Below, piece by piece: positions 1 through 11,909 of a stretch of 64,000 bases of DNA (position 1 is its first letter; each line of letters opens with the position of its first letter). The translations under genes and the position numbers were made by a program. Under the pieces are notes generated by a model that ran no database searches, was not told the origin of the DNA, and was given only the letters and a program-made list of their open reading frames with translations. The DNA comes from Flavobacterium sp. AG291 (GTDB lineage Bacteria > Bacteroidota > Bacteroidia > Flavobacteriales > Flavobacteriaceae), in the NCBI RefSeq assembly GCF_003350375.1, contig NZ_QQAR01000003.1, positions 248,001 through 312,000 of the forward strand, in the 5' to 3' direction.

Positions 1-2
1 TA

Positions 3-3000
3 AAACTTGATGACCTGGAACTGGCTACATCAGAGTCAGCGCTAAAGGGGGCGGTTAAGCTTACTTATACCAGAGAAGACATGAAAGATTTTATCAATCG
101 TGTCGATTTTGATTTTTTGATTGACAGGGCTACAGTGTCTTCCAATGAGCTGAATTATTTTTATAATGAGTTTGGCAAGAATCAAAAATTTTATCTTTCA
201 ACAAGACTTAAGGGACCATTAAACAATTTTGTACTTCATGATCTTAAATTATTAGATAAAAATAATTCAGAAATTATCGGTTCGGTAAATTTCAGGCATC
301 TTTTTGATAAGGAAGGTCCCGGATTTTACATGAATGGTAATTTTGACAGGGTTTCTTCTAATTATAATAACCTTAAAAACATAATGCCGAGGATACTGGG
401 TAAAAGCTTACCTGTTATTCTTGAAAAATTTGGACGAATTGATTTGGTAGGTGATGTTGTTCTTACTAAAAAAGATCTTTCGACAAATATGTATGTTATG
501 TCGGAACTTGGAGAGGCCACAGCAAATGTTTCGGTTAAAGATTATAATAAGCCCGATATAGCCACTTACCTGGGGACTATAGATCTTGAAGGTTTTAATG
601 TAGGAGGTGTTATTGATAATAAAATGTTTGGCCTGGCAACACTTCATTTGGATGTAGATGGTCAGGGATTCAATAAACAATCATTAAATACTGCTGTTAA
701 GGGCGATATTACCCAGTTTGTTATCAATAAATACAATTACAGGGATATTGATATTGATGGTAAATTTAAGTGGCCGTATTTTAATGGAACTGTAAATAGT
801 AATGATCCTAACCTGAGGATGTCTTTTGACGGCTTGGTAGATATGAGTAAAAATCGTAACAATTACGATTTTGATATGCAGGTGGACTATGCCGATCTTC
901 ACTTGCTGAACTTCATGAAAAAAGACACATTATCTATCTTTAAAGGTAATGTTGTGGCTAATGCCAGTGGTAATAGCCTTAACACACTTGCGGGTAGGCT
1001 TCATGTTAACAATCTTTCCTACCAAAATAGCAAGGACAGCTATTTCTTTGAAGATTTTACCGTTGATGCTTCTTATGATGAGAATAATGTGAGAACAGTT
1101 ACCCTTGATTCAAAAGATATTATTGAAGGAAGGGTTTCGGGGCTTTATGATATTAAAGAAGTACCCAAACTGGTTGAAAATGCTTTAGGAAGCCTTTATA
1201 CTAATTATTCTCCTTATAAAGTCAAGAAAGGGCAGTACCTGGATTTTAATTTCACGATTTATAATAAGATTGTTGAAGTTATTAATCCTGATATAATAGT
1301 AGGTGATAATACGGTGCTGAAGGGACGTATTAATGCTGATAAAGGAGAATTTATAATGTCTTTCGATTCTCCGATAATTACGGCCTTTAATAACCAGTTT
1401 GAAAAAATAGAGATAGATGTAAACAACAGAAATCCGTTGTATAATGCTTATGTGAGTATGGATACGGTACGGATGAAGAATTATAAAATATCCGATTTTA
1501 AAGCGGTTAACGTAACCAAGAACGATACTCTTTACCTGCGCTCTGAGTTTAAGGGAGGAAGCAAAGCCAAAGATTATTTCAACCTTAACCTGTACCACAC
1601 TATTGATAAGGACAATAAATCAGTTGTTGGATTTAAAAAATCAGAGATTGGGGTTAAGGATTATGTATGGTATATAAATGAAAATGACACTGAACAGAAT
1701 AAAATTGTTTTCAATAAAAAGCTTACTGATTTTACCATAGACAAATTGACGCTATCTCATAACGACCAAAAAGTTGAACTGGAAGGTATGCTGAAAGGGA
1801 AAGACTATAAGGATCTTAAGCTTGTTTTTAATGATGTAGATCTTAATAAGATAACCCCTTCGCTGGATAGCCTTAGTTTTGGAGGGAGGCTTAACGGTGA
1901 GGTTAGCCTGAAACAAAACAAACAGGAATTCCAGCCTGCGGCATCGGTTACTATTGATACACTTAAAGTTAATAAGTTTGATCTAGGAGATATGAAGCTT
2001 CAGGTAACAGGTGATAAATCGTTCAGGAAGTTTAATGTCAACTCTAACATAAGCAGGAACGGAGACGAAAACTTTAATGTACATGGTGCTGTTGAGATAG
2101 TAGACAAGCAAACCCTGTTGTCGCTCGATGCTAATTTCGTTGATTTTGATATAAGTCCGTTACAGGTTTTCCTTAAGTCGGTATTTAAAGAGATTAGAGG
2201 TAAGGCATCGGGTAGGGCTGCTATAGTTGGTAATGTAAAAAATCCCGAGATAAACGGAATACTTTACCTTAAAAAGGCAGGACTTAATGTAGGTTACCTA
2301 AATACCGATTACAACTTTGCTGATGGTGCGATGGTAACACTTTCCGAGAAGAAAATATCTCTTGCAAATATCGAACTTACCGATACTAAATACGGTACTA
2401 AAGGTATCCTGAGAGGTGATATTAAGCATAAGATGTTTAAAGACTGGGAGTTAGATGACATCAGTGTAGAATCTCAAAGGATACTGGTGTTGGATACTCA
2501 GGATTCTGACGATGCCTTATATTATGGTACAGCATTCATTAAAGGAAAAGCAAGTATTGATGGTCCTATAAATGCTCTATATATTAAAGTTGATGCAAAA
2601 TCGGAAGAAGGGACAGATATCAAGATTCCAATAAATAATGCGGGAGCTACAGGCAATAGCGCAGCATTTATTGATTTCCTCAGTCCTAAGGAGGAGCAAA
2701 ACCGCAAAAAGGGTATAGTTGTAGAAGATAAAACTAAAACCTTTAAGGGGCTGGAGATGAAATTTGATCTGGATATCACTCCAGAGGCAAAACTGGAAGT
2801 TATTATTGATAAAAATACGGGACACAGTCTCACCTCGACAGGTGATGGTAGTTTACTGTTGGAGATTAATACACTTGGTAAGTTTAATATGACAGGTGAC
2901 TATATTGTACGTAAAGGAACCTATAATTTTAAATACGGCGGCGTATTAGATAAGAAGTTTGACGTTAAACGTGGGGGAACCATCAACTGGGAAGGAGATC

Positions 3001-3857
3001 CTATGCGTGCCCGCCTGAACCTTGAAGCGGTATACGCCACCCGTGCAAATCCTGCGGTGTTGTTGGAGTCTTCGTCTTTCAACAGGAATATTCCTGTTGA
3101 GGTTGTAATTATACTTACCGGTAACCTTACAAATCCGGAGCCTGATTTCTTAATCAATTTCCCGGGTGTTAGTTCGGTGCTTAAATCAGATTTGGAGTAT
3201 AAGCTAAGTGATATGACCGCAAGGCAAAACCAGGCCTTGTCATTACTTTCTACAGGAAGTTTTGTGAGCCCAAACAGCATGGATGCCGGTTCGGCAGTAG
3301 CAGGAAACTTATTTGAACGCGCAAGTAGTCTTTTGACTGATGTTTTCTCTGAAGATGGAGCCGATGATAAACTTAAGATAGGCTTTAACTATACCAATGG
3401 AGGAAAGAATCCGTATGTAGAGACTAACTCACAGGTTGGATTAACGCTTTCATCACAGATCAATGACAGGATTAGTGTAAACGGTCAGGTGGGGGTACCT
3501 ATCGGGGGAGTAAATGAATCGCAGATTGTTGGTAACGTTGAGGCGCAGATAAGGCTTAATGATGACAATACATTTAAAGGAAGGGTATTTAATCGTGAGA
3601 ACGATATAAACTTCCTTGGAGAGGGTATTAACTATACTCAGGGTATCGGACTTACTTATGAGCTTGATTTTGATACATTGCAGGAGCTATGGAGAAAGAT
3701 TTTTGCGGGCGAACAGGATAAAGATCAGAATGTAAATAGCGATCAGCTTCCTGATTCCGATTTATCTCCTGAATATCTGAAATTTATGGAAACCAGAAAT
3801 AAGAAAAAAAAGAATACCGATGAAAAAGAGCCCGAAAGGATTCCGGAAACCGAATAA
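3..3857 (+). CDS. tamB: TamB-family translocation and assembly module protein (5' end missing)
   Basis: The reading frame is open to the left edge of the window (first full codon at base 3, no stop), so the ATG at 81 is almost certainly internal and the true start lies upstream. About 1284 residues are visible. The sequence is a long run of short beta-strand, Asp/Asn/Gly-rich repeats, as in AsmA/TamB proteins, which form a periplasmic groove bridging inner and outer membranes for lipid transfer or outer-membrane protein assembly. The TamB C-terminal domain (DUF490) covers roughly the last 400 residues and includes the motif LTNPEPDFLINFPG. The tail is charged (KKKKNTDEKEPER). Family members are about 1400-1700 residues, so some 150-400 residues are missing. 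The TamA partner is not in view. Confidence 0.88.
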   Translation, partial: KLDDLELATSESALKGAVKLTYTREDMKDFINRVDFDFLIDRATVSSNELNYFYNEFGKNQKFYLSTRLKGPLNNFVLHDLKLLDKNNSEIIGSVNFRHLFDKEGPGFYMNGNFDRVSSNYNNLKNIMPRILGKSLPVILEKFGRIDLVGDVVLTKKDLSTNMYVMSELGEATANVSVKDYNKPDIATYLGTIDLEGFNVGGVIDNKMFGLATLHLDVDGQGFNKQSLNTAVKGDITQFVINKYNYRDIDIDGKFKWPYFNGTVNSNDPNLRMSFDGLVDMSKNRNNYDFDMQVDYADLHLLNFMKKDTLSIFKGNVVANASGNSLNTLAGRLHVNNLSYQNSKDSYFFEDFTVDASYDENNVRTVTLDSKDIIEGRVSGLYDIKEVPKLVENALGSLYTNYSPYKVKKGQYLDFNFTIYNKIVEVINPDIIVGDNTVLKGRINADKGEFIMSFDSPIITAFNNQFEKIEIDVNNRNPLYNAYVSMDTVRMKNYKISDFKAVNVTKNDTLYLRSEFKGGSKAKDYFNLNLYHTIDKDNKSVVGFKKSEIGVKDYVWYINENDTEQNKIVFNKKLTDFTIDKLTLSHNDQKVELEGMLKGKDYKDLKLVFNDVDLNKITPSLDSLSFGGRLNGEVSLKQNKQEFQPAASVTIDTLKVNKFDLGDMKLQVTGDKSFRKFNVNSNISRNGDENFNVHGAVEIVDKQTLLSLDANFVDFDISPLQVFLKSVFKEIRGKASGRAAIVGNVKNPEINGILYLKKAGLNVGYLNTDYNFADGAMVTLSEKKISLANIELTDTKYGTKGILRGDIKHKMFKDWELDDISVESQRILVLDTQDSDDALYYGTAFIKGKASIDGPINALYIKVDAKSEEGTDIKIPINNAGATGNSAAFIDFLSPKEEQNRKKGIVVEDKTKTFKGLEMKFDLDITPEAKLEVIIDKNTGHSLTSTGDGSLLLEINTLGKFNMTGDYIVRKGTYNFKYGGVLDKKFDVKRGGTINWEGDPMRARLNLEAVYATRANPAVLLESSSFNRNIPVEVVIILTGNLTNPEPDFLINFPGVSSVLKSDLEYKLSDMTARQNQALSLLSTGSFVSPNSMDAGSAVAGNLFERASSLLTDVFSEDGADDKLKIGFNYTNGGKNPYVETNSQVGLTLSSQINDRISVNGQVGVPIGGVNESQIVGNVEAQIRLNDDNTFKGRVFNRENDINFLGEGINYTQGIGLTYELDFDTLQELWRKIFAGEQDKDQNVNSDQLPDSDLSPEYLKFMETRNKKKKNTDEKEPERIPETE

Positions 3858-3892
3858 TTGATAATTTTAACGGTATAAAATTTTACTTTATA

Positions 3893-3932
3893 AAAAAAAG
3901 CAGGTATTTCAACGAGAAATCACCTGCTTTTT
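3893..3932 (+). terminator. Intrinsic terminator after tamB
   Basis: The arms AAAAGCAGGT (3896-3905) and ACCTGCTTTT (3922-3931) pair perfectly. An inner ATTTC/GAAAT stem closes the loop, and a T-run follows. It lies 39 bases after the tamB stop. Confidence 0.8.
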
Positions 3933-4065
3933 AAGTTTATTTAAGAGATATTTAAGAAAAACTTATTAACGAAAACGTTTGAAATCTTGCAGATTTAATA
4001 ATGGAATGTAAATTCAAATAAATTATCCATATAAAATTATTAATTTTACAATCAAATACTAAAAA

Positions 4066-6116
<2,051 letters not shown>

Positions 6117-6117
6117 T

Positions 6118-6151
6118 CCCGCTTTTTAAGTAAAGCGGGGCTTTGTTTTTT
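6118..6151 (+). terminator. Intrinsic terminator after gapA
   Basis: CCCGCTTT (6118-6125) pairs with AAAGCGGG (6132-6139), followed by CTTTGTTTTTT. It sits 17 bases after the gapA stop. Confidence 0.8.
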
Positions 6152-6251
6152 ATAGGCAACAACTTATGGTCAAATTAACCCAAATATAACACTGACGGGT
6201 TGTTTGCTAAACAAACAAGACAAAAACTTAACTCAAACTTACCCAAAAGAA

Positions 6252-7103
6252 ATGAAATTATTAGTAGACAGTGGTGCTACAAAAGCAGATTGGATTGCAC
6301 TTGATGAAGAGGGGAATAAGCTTTTTAACACCCAAACACTTGGCCTTAGCCCTGAAGTCATAAATAGGGAAGAGGCTTTAGAGCGTCTAGAAGCCCGTTT
6401 TGATATTTATAATAACAGGAATGAAGTAACAGCTCTTTATTTTTATGGAGCCGGCTGTGGTACTGACAGAATGAAGGTTTTTATGAAAGATATCTTTCAG
6501 GAGTTTTTTCCTAATGCGGACATCACGGTAAAAGAAGATACTTATGCTGCTGCGTATGCAACAAATCCTAAAAACGAAAAAGCTATCGTATGTATTCTTG
6601 GAACAGGTTCTAACTGTAGTTATTTTGATGGTGAAGAGCTTATTCAAAAAGTTCAGTCACTAGGTTATATTGCTATGGATGACTGTAGCGGTAACCGTTT
6701 TGGACGCGATCTTATACGTGCTTATTATTTTAATAAGATGCCGGCAAACCTGGCAAAACAATTCGAATCAGAATATAACCTTGATCCGGATGTAATTAAG
6801 CATAACCTTTATAAAGAACCAAACCCAAATGCATATCTGGCTACATTTGCAAAGTTCCTTATACAGCATAAAGATGATGTTTTTATAAAAGCACTTATTG
6901 TAGATGCTATGCAGGTATTTGTAGATAACTATATTCTTCAGTTTGATGATGCTAAAGAAGTGCCTGTGCACTTTATAGGTTCTATAGCCTTTTATCTGAA
7001 AGCAGAACTAAACGAAGTATTATCAAAAAACGGACTTAAACTTGGTAACGTATTAAGAAGGCCTATTGATGGTCTTATTGAATACCACGAACAAAATAAA
7101 TAA
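6252..7103 (+). CDS. BadF/BadG/BcrA-type ATPase, probable N-acetylglucosamine kinase
   Basis: An ASKHA-fold sugar kinase of 283 residues. The phosphate-1 loop is VDSGATKADW at the N-terminus, the phosphate-2 region is ILGTGSNCSYFDG near residue 117, and GYIAMDDCSGNRFGRDLI matches the family motif that normally reads GDEGSG. Family members phosphorylate N-acetylglucosamine or related amino sugars; the exact substrate is inferred. An upstream TTG at 6204 would add 16 residues (LNKQDKN...) not expected in the family, so the ATG at 6252 is chosen. mgsA follows 6 bases downstream. A candidate promoter overlaps the gapA terminator. Confidence 0.85.
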   Translation: MKLLVDSGATKADWIALDEEGNKLFNTQTLGLSPEVINREEALERLEARFDIYNNRNEVTALYFYGAGCGTDRMKVFMKDIFQEFFPNADITVKEDTYAAAYATNPKNEKAIVCILGTGSNCSYFDGEELIQKVQSLGYIAMDDCSGNRFGRDLIRAYYFNKMPANLAKQFESEYNLDPDVIKHNLYKEPNPNAYLATFAKFLIQHKDDVFIKALIVDAMQVFVDNYILQFDDAKEVPVHFIGSIAFYLKAELNEVLSKNGLKLGNVLRRPIDGLIEYHEQNK

Positions 7104-7109
7104 TATATA

Positions 7110-7484
7110 ATGGAGATTGCTATTATCGCCCATGACGGCATGAAAGCCGAGATGGTTCAGTTCCTGAACAAGCATAAGGATATACTTGTAAGCGAGAATA
7201 TTAAGCTTATAGCTACTGGAACAACCGGAAGTAAAGCTGAAAAGGCCGGTTTTAAAGTAAAGAAAATGCTTTCGGGACCATTGGGAGGTGATGCGCAGAT
7301 TGCTGCAAGAGTAGCAGAAGGAAAGACTAAAATGGTGTTTTTTTTTAAAGACCCATTATCAAGCCATGCTCATGAAGCAGATATTAATATGCTGATCAGG
7401 GTTTGTGATGTGCACAGTGTGCCTATCGCCACAAACCCTGCCTCAGCTGAGTTATTTTTGATTGCTATAATGCAACAATCATAG
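7110..7484 (+). CDS. mgsA: Methylglyoxal synthase
   Basis: Converts dihydroxyacetone phosphate to methylglyoxal and phosphate, a bypass that relieves sugar-phosphate overload. The 124-residue protein starts with the typical IAIIAHDG, carries the phosphate-binding TGTTG motif, and has the catalytic Asp61 in GPLGGDAQIAARV and His88 in SSHAHEADI. It is translationally close to the sugar kinase upstream (6-base gap) and its last 20 bases overlap the end of the convergent ridA gene. The pfkA-gapA-kinase-mgsA neighbourhood suggests a sugar-catabolism cluster. Confidence 0.95.
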   Translation: MEIAIIAHDGMKAEMVQFLNKHKDILVSENIKLIATGTTGSKAEKAGFKVKKMLSGPLGGDAQIAARVAEGKTKMVFFFKDPLSSHAHEADINMLIRVCDVHSVPIATNPASAELFLIAIMQQS

Positions 7485-7845
7485 AAATTTCCACATTAAC
7501 GTTTTTAGGCAGTTTTGCCACCTGAACCGTTTCTCTTGCAGGAGCGGTTTTTTCGTTAAAATAAGCGCCGTATACACCGTTTATTTTCGTGAAATCATCC
7601 ATGTTGCTGATGAAGATAGTAGTCTTGATTACATTTTCAAATGTTGTACCCGCAGCATCAAGTACCGCTTTCATGTTTTCCATTACCTGCTTTGTTTCGG
7701 TTTCGATATCACCTGTTACAAGTTCACCTGTTTCCGGGTGAAGTGCGATTTGCCCTGAAGTATAAAGCATGTTGCCTGCAACTACAGCCTGGCTGTATGG
7801 ACCGATAGGGGCCGGAGCTTTATCGGTAAAGATTATTTTTTTCAT
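7465..7845 (-). CDS. ridA: RidA family reactive enamine/imine deaminase
   Basis: A 126-residue cytoplasmic protein of the YjgF/YER057c/UK114 family, which hydrolyses reactive 2-aminoacrylate and related enamines released by PLP enzymes. Family features visible are APAPIGPYSQAV near the N-terminus, the central YTSGQIAL, and the C-terminal PARETVQVAKLPKN, whose Arg binds the substrate carboxylate. It converges on mgsA with a 20-base overlap of coding ends. lptD lies 17 bases upstream on the same strand, so ridA is probably transcribed with it. Confidence 0.94.
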   Translation of the reverse strand: MKKIIFTDKAPAPIGPYSQAVVAGNMLYTSGQIALHPETGELVTGDIETETKQVMENMKAVLDAAGTTFENVIKTTIFISNMDDFTKINGVYGAYFNEKTAPARETVQVAKLPKNVNVEISMIVAL

Positions 7846-7862
7846 GATATATTGAATTGTTT

Positions 7863-10568
7863 TTACTGTAACTGTCTGTCTGGTAACTGGCGTTTATCCC
7901 ACTTAATGTCGCTAAGTACTGATGACTTGATGCCTATGAAAAAGCCCCAATAGGTATTTGTTCCGGTAGGTACCCAGTTAAAGTCCATTCTCCAGCTTAA
8001 AAGGTCTCTTTCAAAGCGAAGCTGCGTAAAGGTTACACCTTTTTGTACGAAGTCATAACCGGAAGAGAATCCCATTTTCCATCTTGGGGTGATATCAAAA
8101 TTACCAGATAGCATTATGGAATTACCGGATATTTTGTTTTCCCTGTTATTGTTCTGATAGGTCAATGAGTAGGCAATCCTTAGATCCCAAGGGAGTTTTG
8201 CGTTAAAAAAGCCTCCTTTGGTTTTATCATCTTCTTTAGATAGATCTTCCTCATCTTCGTCGAATAAACTGGTACGACTGTCGTTAAGATTTGTGGCACG
8301 CCCAAAAAGGTCGTCTTCGCGGCCTCCGTTACGTGATGTCTGGCTGTCTTTGTTTTTGTTTCCCGCTTTATTATCCTCGCTGGTAATCGCATAGTTTAGT
8401 GTAACGTTGGCGCTTGTCATTCTGAAAAGACTACCGCCGTTATCAATGTTGAACACGTCAATTCTCCGTCCTTCGTTATTTATTGCATAGGGGTCAAAGG
8501 TAGCAGCAACATTGATATTCATTTTCTCTTTTAAAAGAGTGGTTCCGGTAGAGACTCTCATAGGTGCCCATTTTAATGAATCGGCTGCCATATCGTAGCT
8601 TGTATTAAAGCTAAGGTTGTTTAGCAGCATCACTTTTTTAGGTTCAGCATCAGGATCGTTTTCGTCATCATTTCTTACCTTGGCTTCGATGGTGTTGTTA
8701 ACACCAATGCCTATAAGATTGGAGTAGTTCCTGCCAGGAGCGCTGTACATACCGCTTTCAAACCTTGAATACTCTTTTTGCATCTTACCTGTCGCATCAC
8801 TATCATAAGTGTCATAATATTTCTCAAAACTTGGAGTGTAGGTGTAAGAGATATTTGGACGCATTACATGGCGAATGGCCTGTATTTTTTTATTTTCACC
8901 AAAACTGTAGGTACCATAAATGGTTGTACCTATGCTTGAAGCAAAGTTGTATGTTCTGAATGAATCAAAACCTTTAAGGTTAATGATGGTGTCTTTTTTA
9001 ATATCTGAATTATATTCTTTTCTGATGGTGTTTCCTACCCATGTTTCCTGGTAGTTAGTGCTGGCGGAAACACTGAAATGCTTGAATACCTTAAAGTTGG
9101 TACTGATAGGTATATTGTGTTGCATTCCCAGTTTAGCATTTTCAAACATTTCTTTTTTAAAGAAAAGCGTATCGGTAGTTGCAATTCTGTTTTCTCCTTT
9201 TACATTATACTGAATGTTGATGTTTTTAATGATTCCTTTCTTTGGTCCGTCTCCGGGAGCAAAAGGGTATATCCTGTCTACGCTCGCCTGAAGCGTAGGT
9301 AATGTCATATTGATTACCTGAGTGTTGGTGTTCTGGTTATGTGTAGCCATTAGGGCAAAATTGACCTGTGGTACAGTTTGGAATGTTTTGGAGTAAGAGA
9401 CAGATGAACTCAGGGTGTTGTTTAGTCGTGAGCCTATATTGTCCATACTCAGGGAGTTTTGGTAATACTTACTCGAGCCTAAATTTACACTTGCTGCGAA
9501 TCTTGAATTAGGGTTTGCTTTTGCATCCTGGGTGTGCGACCACTGGATGTTGTAGTTTTTAGCACGTTGGTAATTAGGTAGGCCTCTTTCTCCGTTTATG
9601 ATGTTTTCATAACGAATATATACATTACCGCTGTACTTGTACCTGTTGGAATAACTGGACTGAAAACGAAGGCCATAACTGCCGTTGGTGTAATAATCAC
9701 CTGTAACCGCTAAATCGTAATAATCACTGAGTGCAAAGTAATATCCACCATTCTGAAGGAAATATCCCTGATTATTGTTATTACCAAATGTTGGGATTAA
9801 AAGACCTGATGTTGCCTTGTCGCTCATTGGAAAAAAAGCAAACGGAAGTGCCAGTGGTGTAGGAACGTCTGCAATATACATATTCGTAAAACCAACAACG
9901 ACTTTTTTGCCCGGAACAAATTTGATCTTGTTCGTATAAAAGTAGTATTCTGGATCTTCTATGTTTTTAGAAGTGGTAAATCGCGCACCTTTAATATAGT
10001 AAACCGAATCGTTTTCCCTTTTTGTGATTTCTCCTTTTATCCTGAATTCGCCCTGATCGGAACGGGAGTTCCATATTCTGGCTTTTTTGGTTTTAGTGTT
10101 AAAATGAATTGAGTCAGCTTCAACAATATTGTTCCCCTGTTTAAAATAAGGATACTGGCTGTAATTTCCCAAAGAGTCTTTTATTCTTCCGGCAAAAATT
10201 TCATCGGTATCATATTTCATAATAATTTTGCCCGATTTGAGTTCAATATCTTTATAATGAAGTTCAGCTTTGTTATAAAGTTCGAGTTCTTTTTTTACCT
10301 GGTCTACCTTTTCGTAGTCTTCGGCATATCGTTTGATTATAGCATCAAGGCCGCTTTTCTTTTTTTTATTGGTGTCGTTAACAGTAACTTTAACTTCATC
10401 AATTCGAACTACGGTATCCAGCTCTTTTTTAGCAGGAGGAAGGGTAGTCTTCTGTTTTTCAGCAGGTACCGGAATACTTTTTGTGCCGGTTTCCTGTGCT
10501 GATAGTTTCAAGCTTCCTATTGTTAGGAAAATTGATAATAAAACGATATGAAATAAGTTTGTACGCAA
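7863..10568 (-). CDS. lptD: LPS-assembly protein LptD (OstA-like)
   Basis: An outer-membrane beta-barrel that inserts lipopolysaccharide at the cell surface. At 901 residues it has the length usual in Flavobacteriaceae. A signal peptide (MRTNLFHIVLLSIFLTIG, cleaved after SAQ) is followed by a charged linker and an OstA/LptA-like jellyroll (about residues 100-230, with GKIIMKYDTDEIFAGR). The long C-terminal barrel has alternating aromatic strands and ends in QLPDRQLQ. No ATG lies near the signal peptide, so the start is a TTG at 10568. A TAAGTTTG box upstream (10617-10624, minus strand) is a possible promoter. It diverges from the amidase gene. Confidence 0.88.
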   Translation of the reverse strand: MRTNLFHIVLLSIFLTIGSLKLSAQETGTKSIPVPAEKQKTTLPPAKKELDTVVRIDEVKVTVNDTNKKKKSGLDAIIKRYAEDYEKVDQVKKELELYNKAELHYKDIELKSGKIIMKYDTDEIFAGRIKDSLGNYSQYPYFKQGNNIVEADSIHFNTKTKKARIWNSRSDQGEFRIKGEITKRENDSVYYIKGARFTTSKNIEDPEYYFYTNKIKFVPGKKVVVGFTNMYIADVPTPLALPFAFFPMSDKATSGLLIPTFGNNNNQGYFLQNGGYYFALSDYYDLAVTGDYYTNGSYGLRFQSSYSNRYKYSGNVYIRYENIINGERGLPNYQRAKNYNIQWSHTQDAKANPNSRFAASVNLGSSKYYQNSLSMDNIGSRLNNTLSSSVSYSKTFQTVPQVNFALMATHNQNTNTQVINMTLPTLQASVDRIYPFAPGDGPKKGIIKNINIQYNVKGENRIATTDTLFFKKEMFENAKLGMQHNIPISTNFKVFKHFSVSASTNYQETWVGNTIRKEYNSDIKKDTIINLKGFDSFRTYNFASSIGTTIYGTYSFGENKKIQAIRHVMRPNISYTYTPSFEKYYDTYDSDATGKMQKEYSRFESGMYSAPGRNYSNLIGIGVNNTIEAKVRNDDENDPDAEPKKVMLLNNLSFNTSYDMAADSLKWAPMRVSTGTTLLKEKMNINVAATFDPYAINNEGRRIDVFNIDNGGSLFRMTSANVTLNYAITSEDNKAGNKNKDSQTSRNGGREDDLFGRATNLNDSRTSLFDEDEEDLSKEDDKTKGGFFNAKLPWDLRIAYSLTYQNNNRENKISGNSIMLSGNFDITPRWKMGFSSGYDFVQKGVTFTQLRFERDLLSWRMDFNWVPTGTNTYWGFFIGIKSSVLSDIKWDKRQLPDRQLQ

Positions 10569-10616
10569 CGCTTTTAATACTATTTTTGTAAAAATGTGGC
10601 TTATTTTTGAAGTGTC

Positions 10617-10624
10617 AAACTTAC
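10617..10624 (-). promoter_or_regulatory. Candidate -7 box for lptD-ridA
   Basis: TAAGTTTG on the minus strand matches the Bacteroidetes -7 consensus 49 bases upstream of the lptD start. No convincing -33 TTG is found at 17-23 bases. Confidence 0.35.
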
Positions 10625-10684
10625 GATAAATTTAGCAAAATTAACCACTAAATATAATTATAACAATACTAGCATAATATCTAT

Positions 10685-11836
10685 ATGACAATGAGAGGGG
10701 ACGCGAAATTAAAACTTACTTTTTTTACATTTATTGCTTTTTGCAGCTTAGCTTTAGCACAAAACGGCTCTAAATTTAAGGTAGTTCTTGATCCGGGGCA
10801 CGGCGGTAAGGATTTTGGTGCTATATATCATGATTTTATCGAAAAGAACATTGCGCTGAACGTAGCGTTAAAAGTGGGTAAGATATTAGAAAAAGACCAG
10901 TCTGTGGATGTTGTTTTTACCCGTAAAACCGATGTTTTTATCGAACTTGCTGAAAGGCCGGAAATAGCCAATAAAGCAAAAGCCAATGTGTTTGTGTCGA
11001 TTCACTGTAATGGTGAAGCAAAAAAAGTGGCTTTTGGTACAGAAACATTCATTTTCGATAGTACAAAAAGTGCTTCCAACTTAGAGGTTGCTAAAAAAGA
11101 GAATGAGGTAATTAATCTTGAAAAAGATCACAAAGTAAAATATGCCGGTTTTAATCCTGATTCTCCTGAATCTATTGTAGGTATTACAATTCAGCAGGAA
11201 GCATACAGGGATCAGAGTATAGATCTCGCCAGCCGAATTGAAGAGAATTTTACTGATGATCTTAAAAGAAAGAAGAGAGGAGTAAAAAGGGCTCCGTTTT
11301 GGGTGCTTCACAAAACAGCAATGCCAAGTATACTTATTGAGTTAGGGTTTTTATCATACAAGCCGGAGGGTGAGTATCTGAATTCTGATGCGGGACAGGA
11401 TGAACTTGCCGAGGCTATCGCTAAGGCTATTATTAGTTACAAGCGAGAATACTTTGGTGGAAGTGTAGCGGATAATAACTACAAAGAACCTGCTGAAAAA
11501 CCTGAAAAAAATGAGCCTAAACCTAAGACTGAAGATAAGCCGGTTAAGAATACTCCGGTAGCTGCAGAATCTTCAAACGAACCTATATTTAAGGTACAAA
11601 TTGCTGCGAGTGGAAAAACACTTGAGCTAATTCCGTCTAACTTTAACGGGCTTAAAAATTTATCGAAAGATGCTTCTTCATCAGTAATTAAATATTACTA
11701 TGGCGAGACTACAAGTTATAATGAGGCGAAAACACTATTAGCTGAAGCTAAGGCTAAAGGGTATACGTCGGCATTTATAGTTCCTTTTAAGGACGGAAAG
11801 AGAATAAAAATTGAGGAAGCTCTAAAGAAAAATTAG
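10685..11836 (+). CDS. N-acetylmuramoyl-L-alanine amidase (Amidase_3) with C-terminal SPOR-like region
   Basis: Cleaves the amide bond between N-acetylmuramic acid and the stem peptide in the periplasm, typically during cell separation. The 383-residue protein has a signal peptide ending in ALAQ near residue 26. Zinc-ligand motifs follow: DPGHGGKDFGA (His39), Glu53 in FIEKNIALN, and His107 in SIHCNG. The catalytic-Glu segment is SILIELGFLS. A Pro/Glu/Lys linker (about 260-295) joins a C-terminal region of about 80 residues resembling SPOR, which binds denuded septal glycan. It is divergent from lptD and upstream of mlaD, a common flavobacterial arrangement. A second ATG at 10691 is also possible. 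Confidence 0.9.
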   Translation: MTMRGDAKLKLTFFTFIAFCSLALAQNGSKFKVVLDPGHGGKDFGAIYHDFIEKNIALNVALKVGKILEKDQSVDVVFTRKTDVFIELAERPEIANKAKANVFVSIHCNGEAKKVAFGTETFIFDSTKSASNLEVAKKENEVINLEKDHKVKYAGFNPDSPESIVGITIQQEAYRDQSIDLASRIEENFTDDLKRKKRGVKRAPFWVLHKTAMPSILIELGFLSYKPEGEYLNSDAGQDELAEAIAKAIISYKREYFGGSVADNNYKEPAEKPEKNEPKPKTEDKPVKNTPVAAESSNEPIFKVQIAASGKTLELIPSNFNGLKNLSKDASSSVIKYYYGETTSYNEAKTLLAEAKAKGYTSAFIVPFKDGKRIKIEEALKKN

Positions 11837-11883
11837 TAATAAACCTTTAGAGTATTATTCACATTTTTATAAAATTATTGTCC

Positions 11884-11891
11884 TACATTTG
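11884..11891 (+). promoter_or_regulatory. Candidate -7 box for mlaD
   Basis: TACATTTG matches the -7 consensus, 18 bases before the TTG at 11910. It overlaps the alternative TTG at 11889, so transcription from it would exclude that earlier start. No clear -33 element. Confidence 0.4.
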
Positions 11892-11909
11892 TTAAAAAAT
11901 TATTCCATT

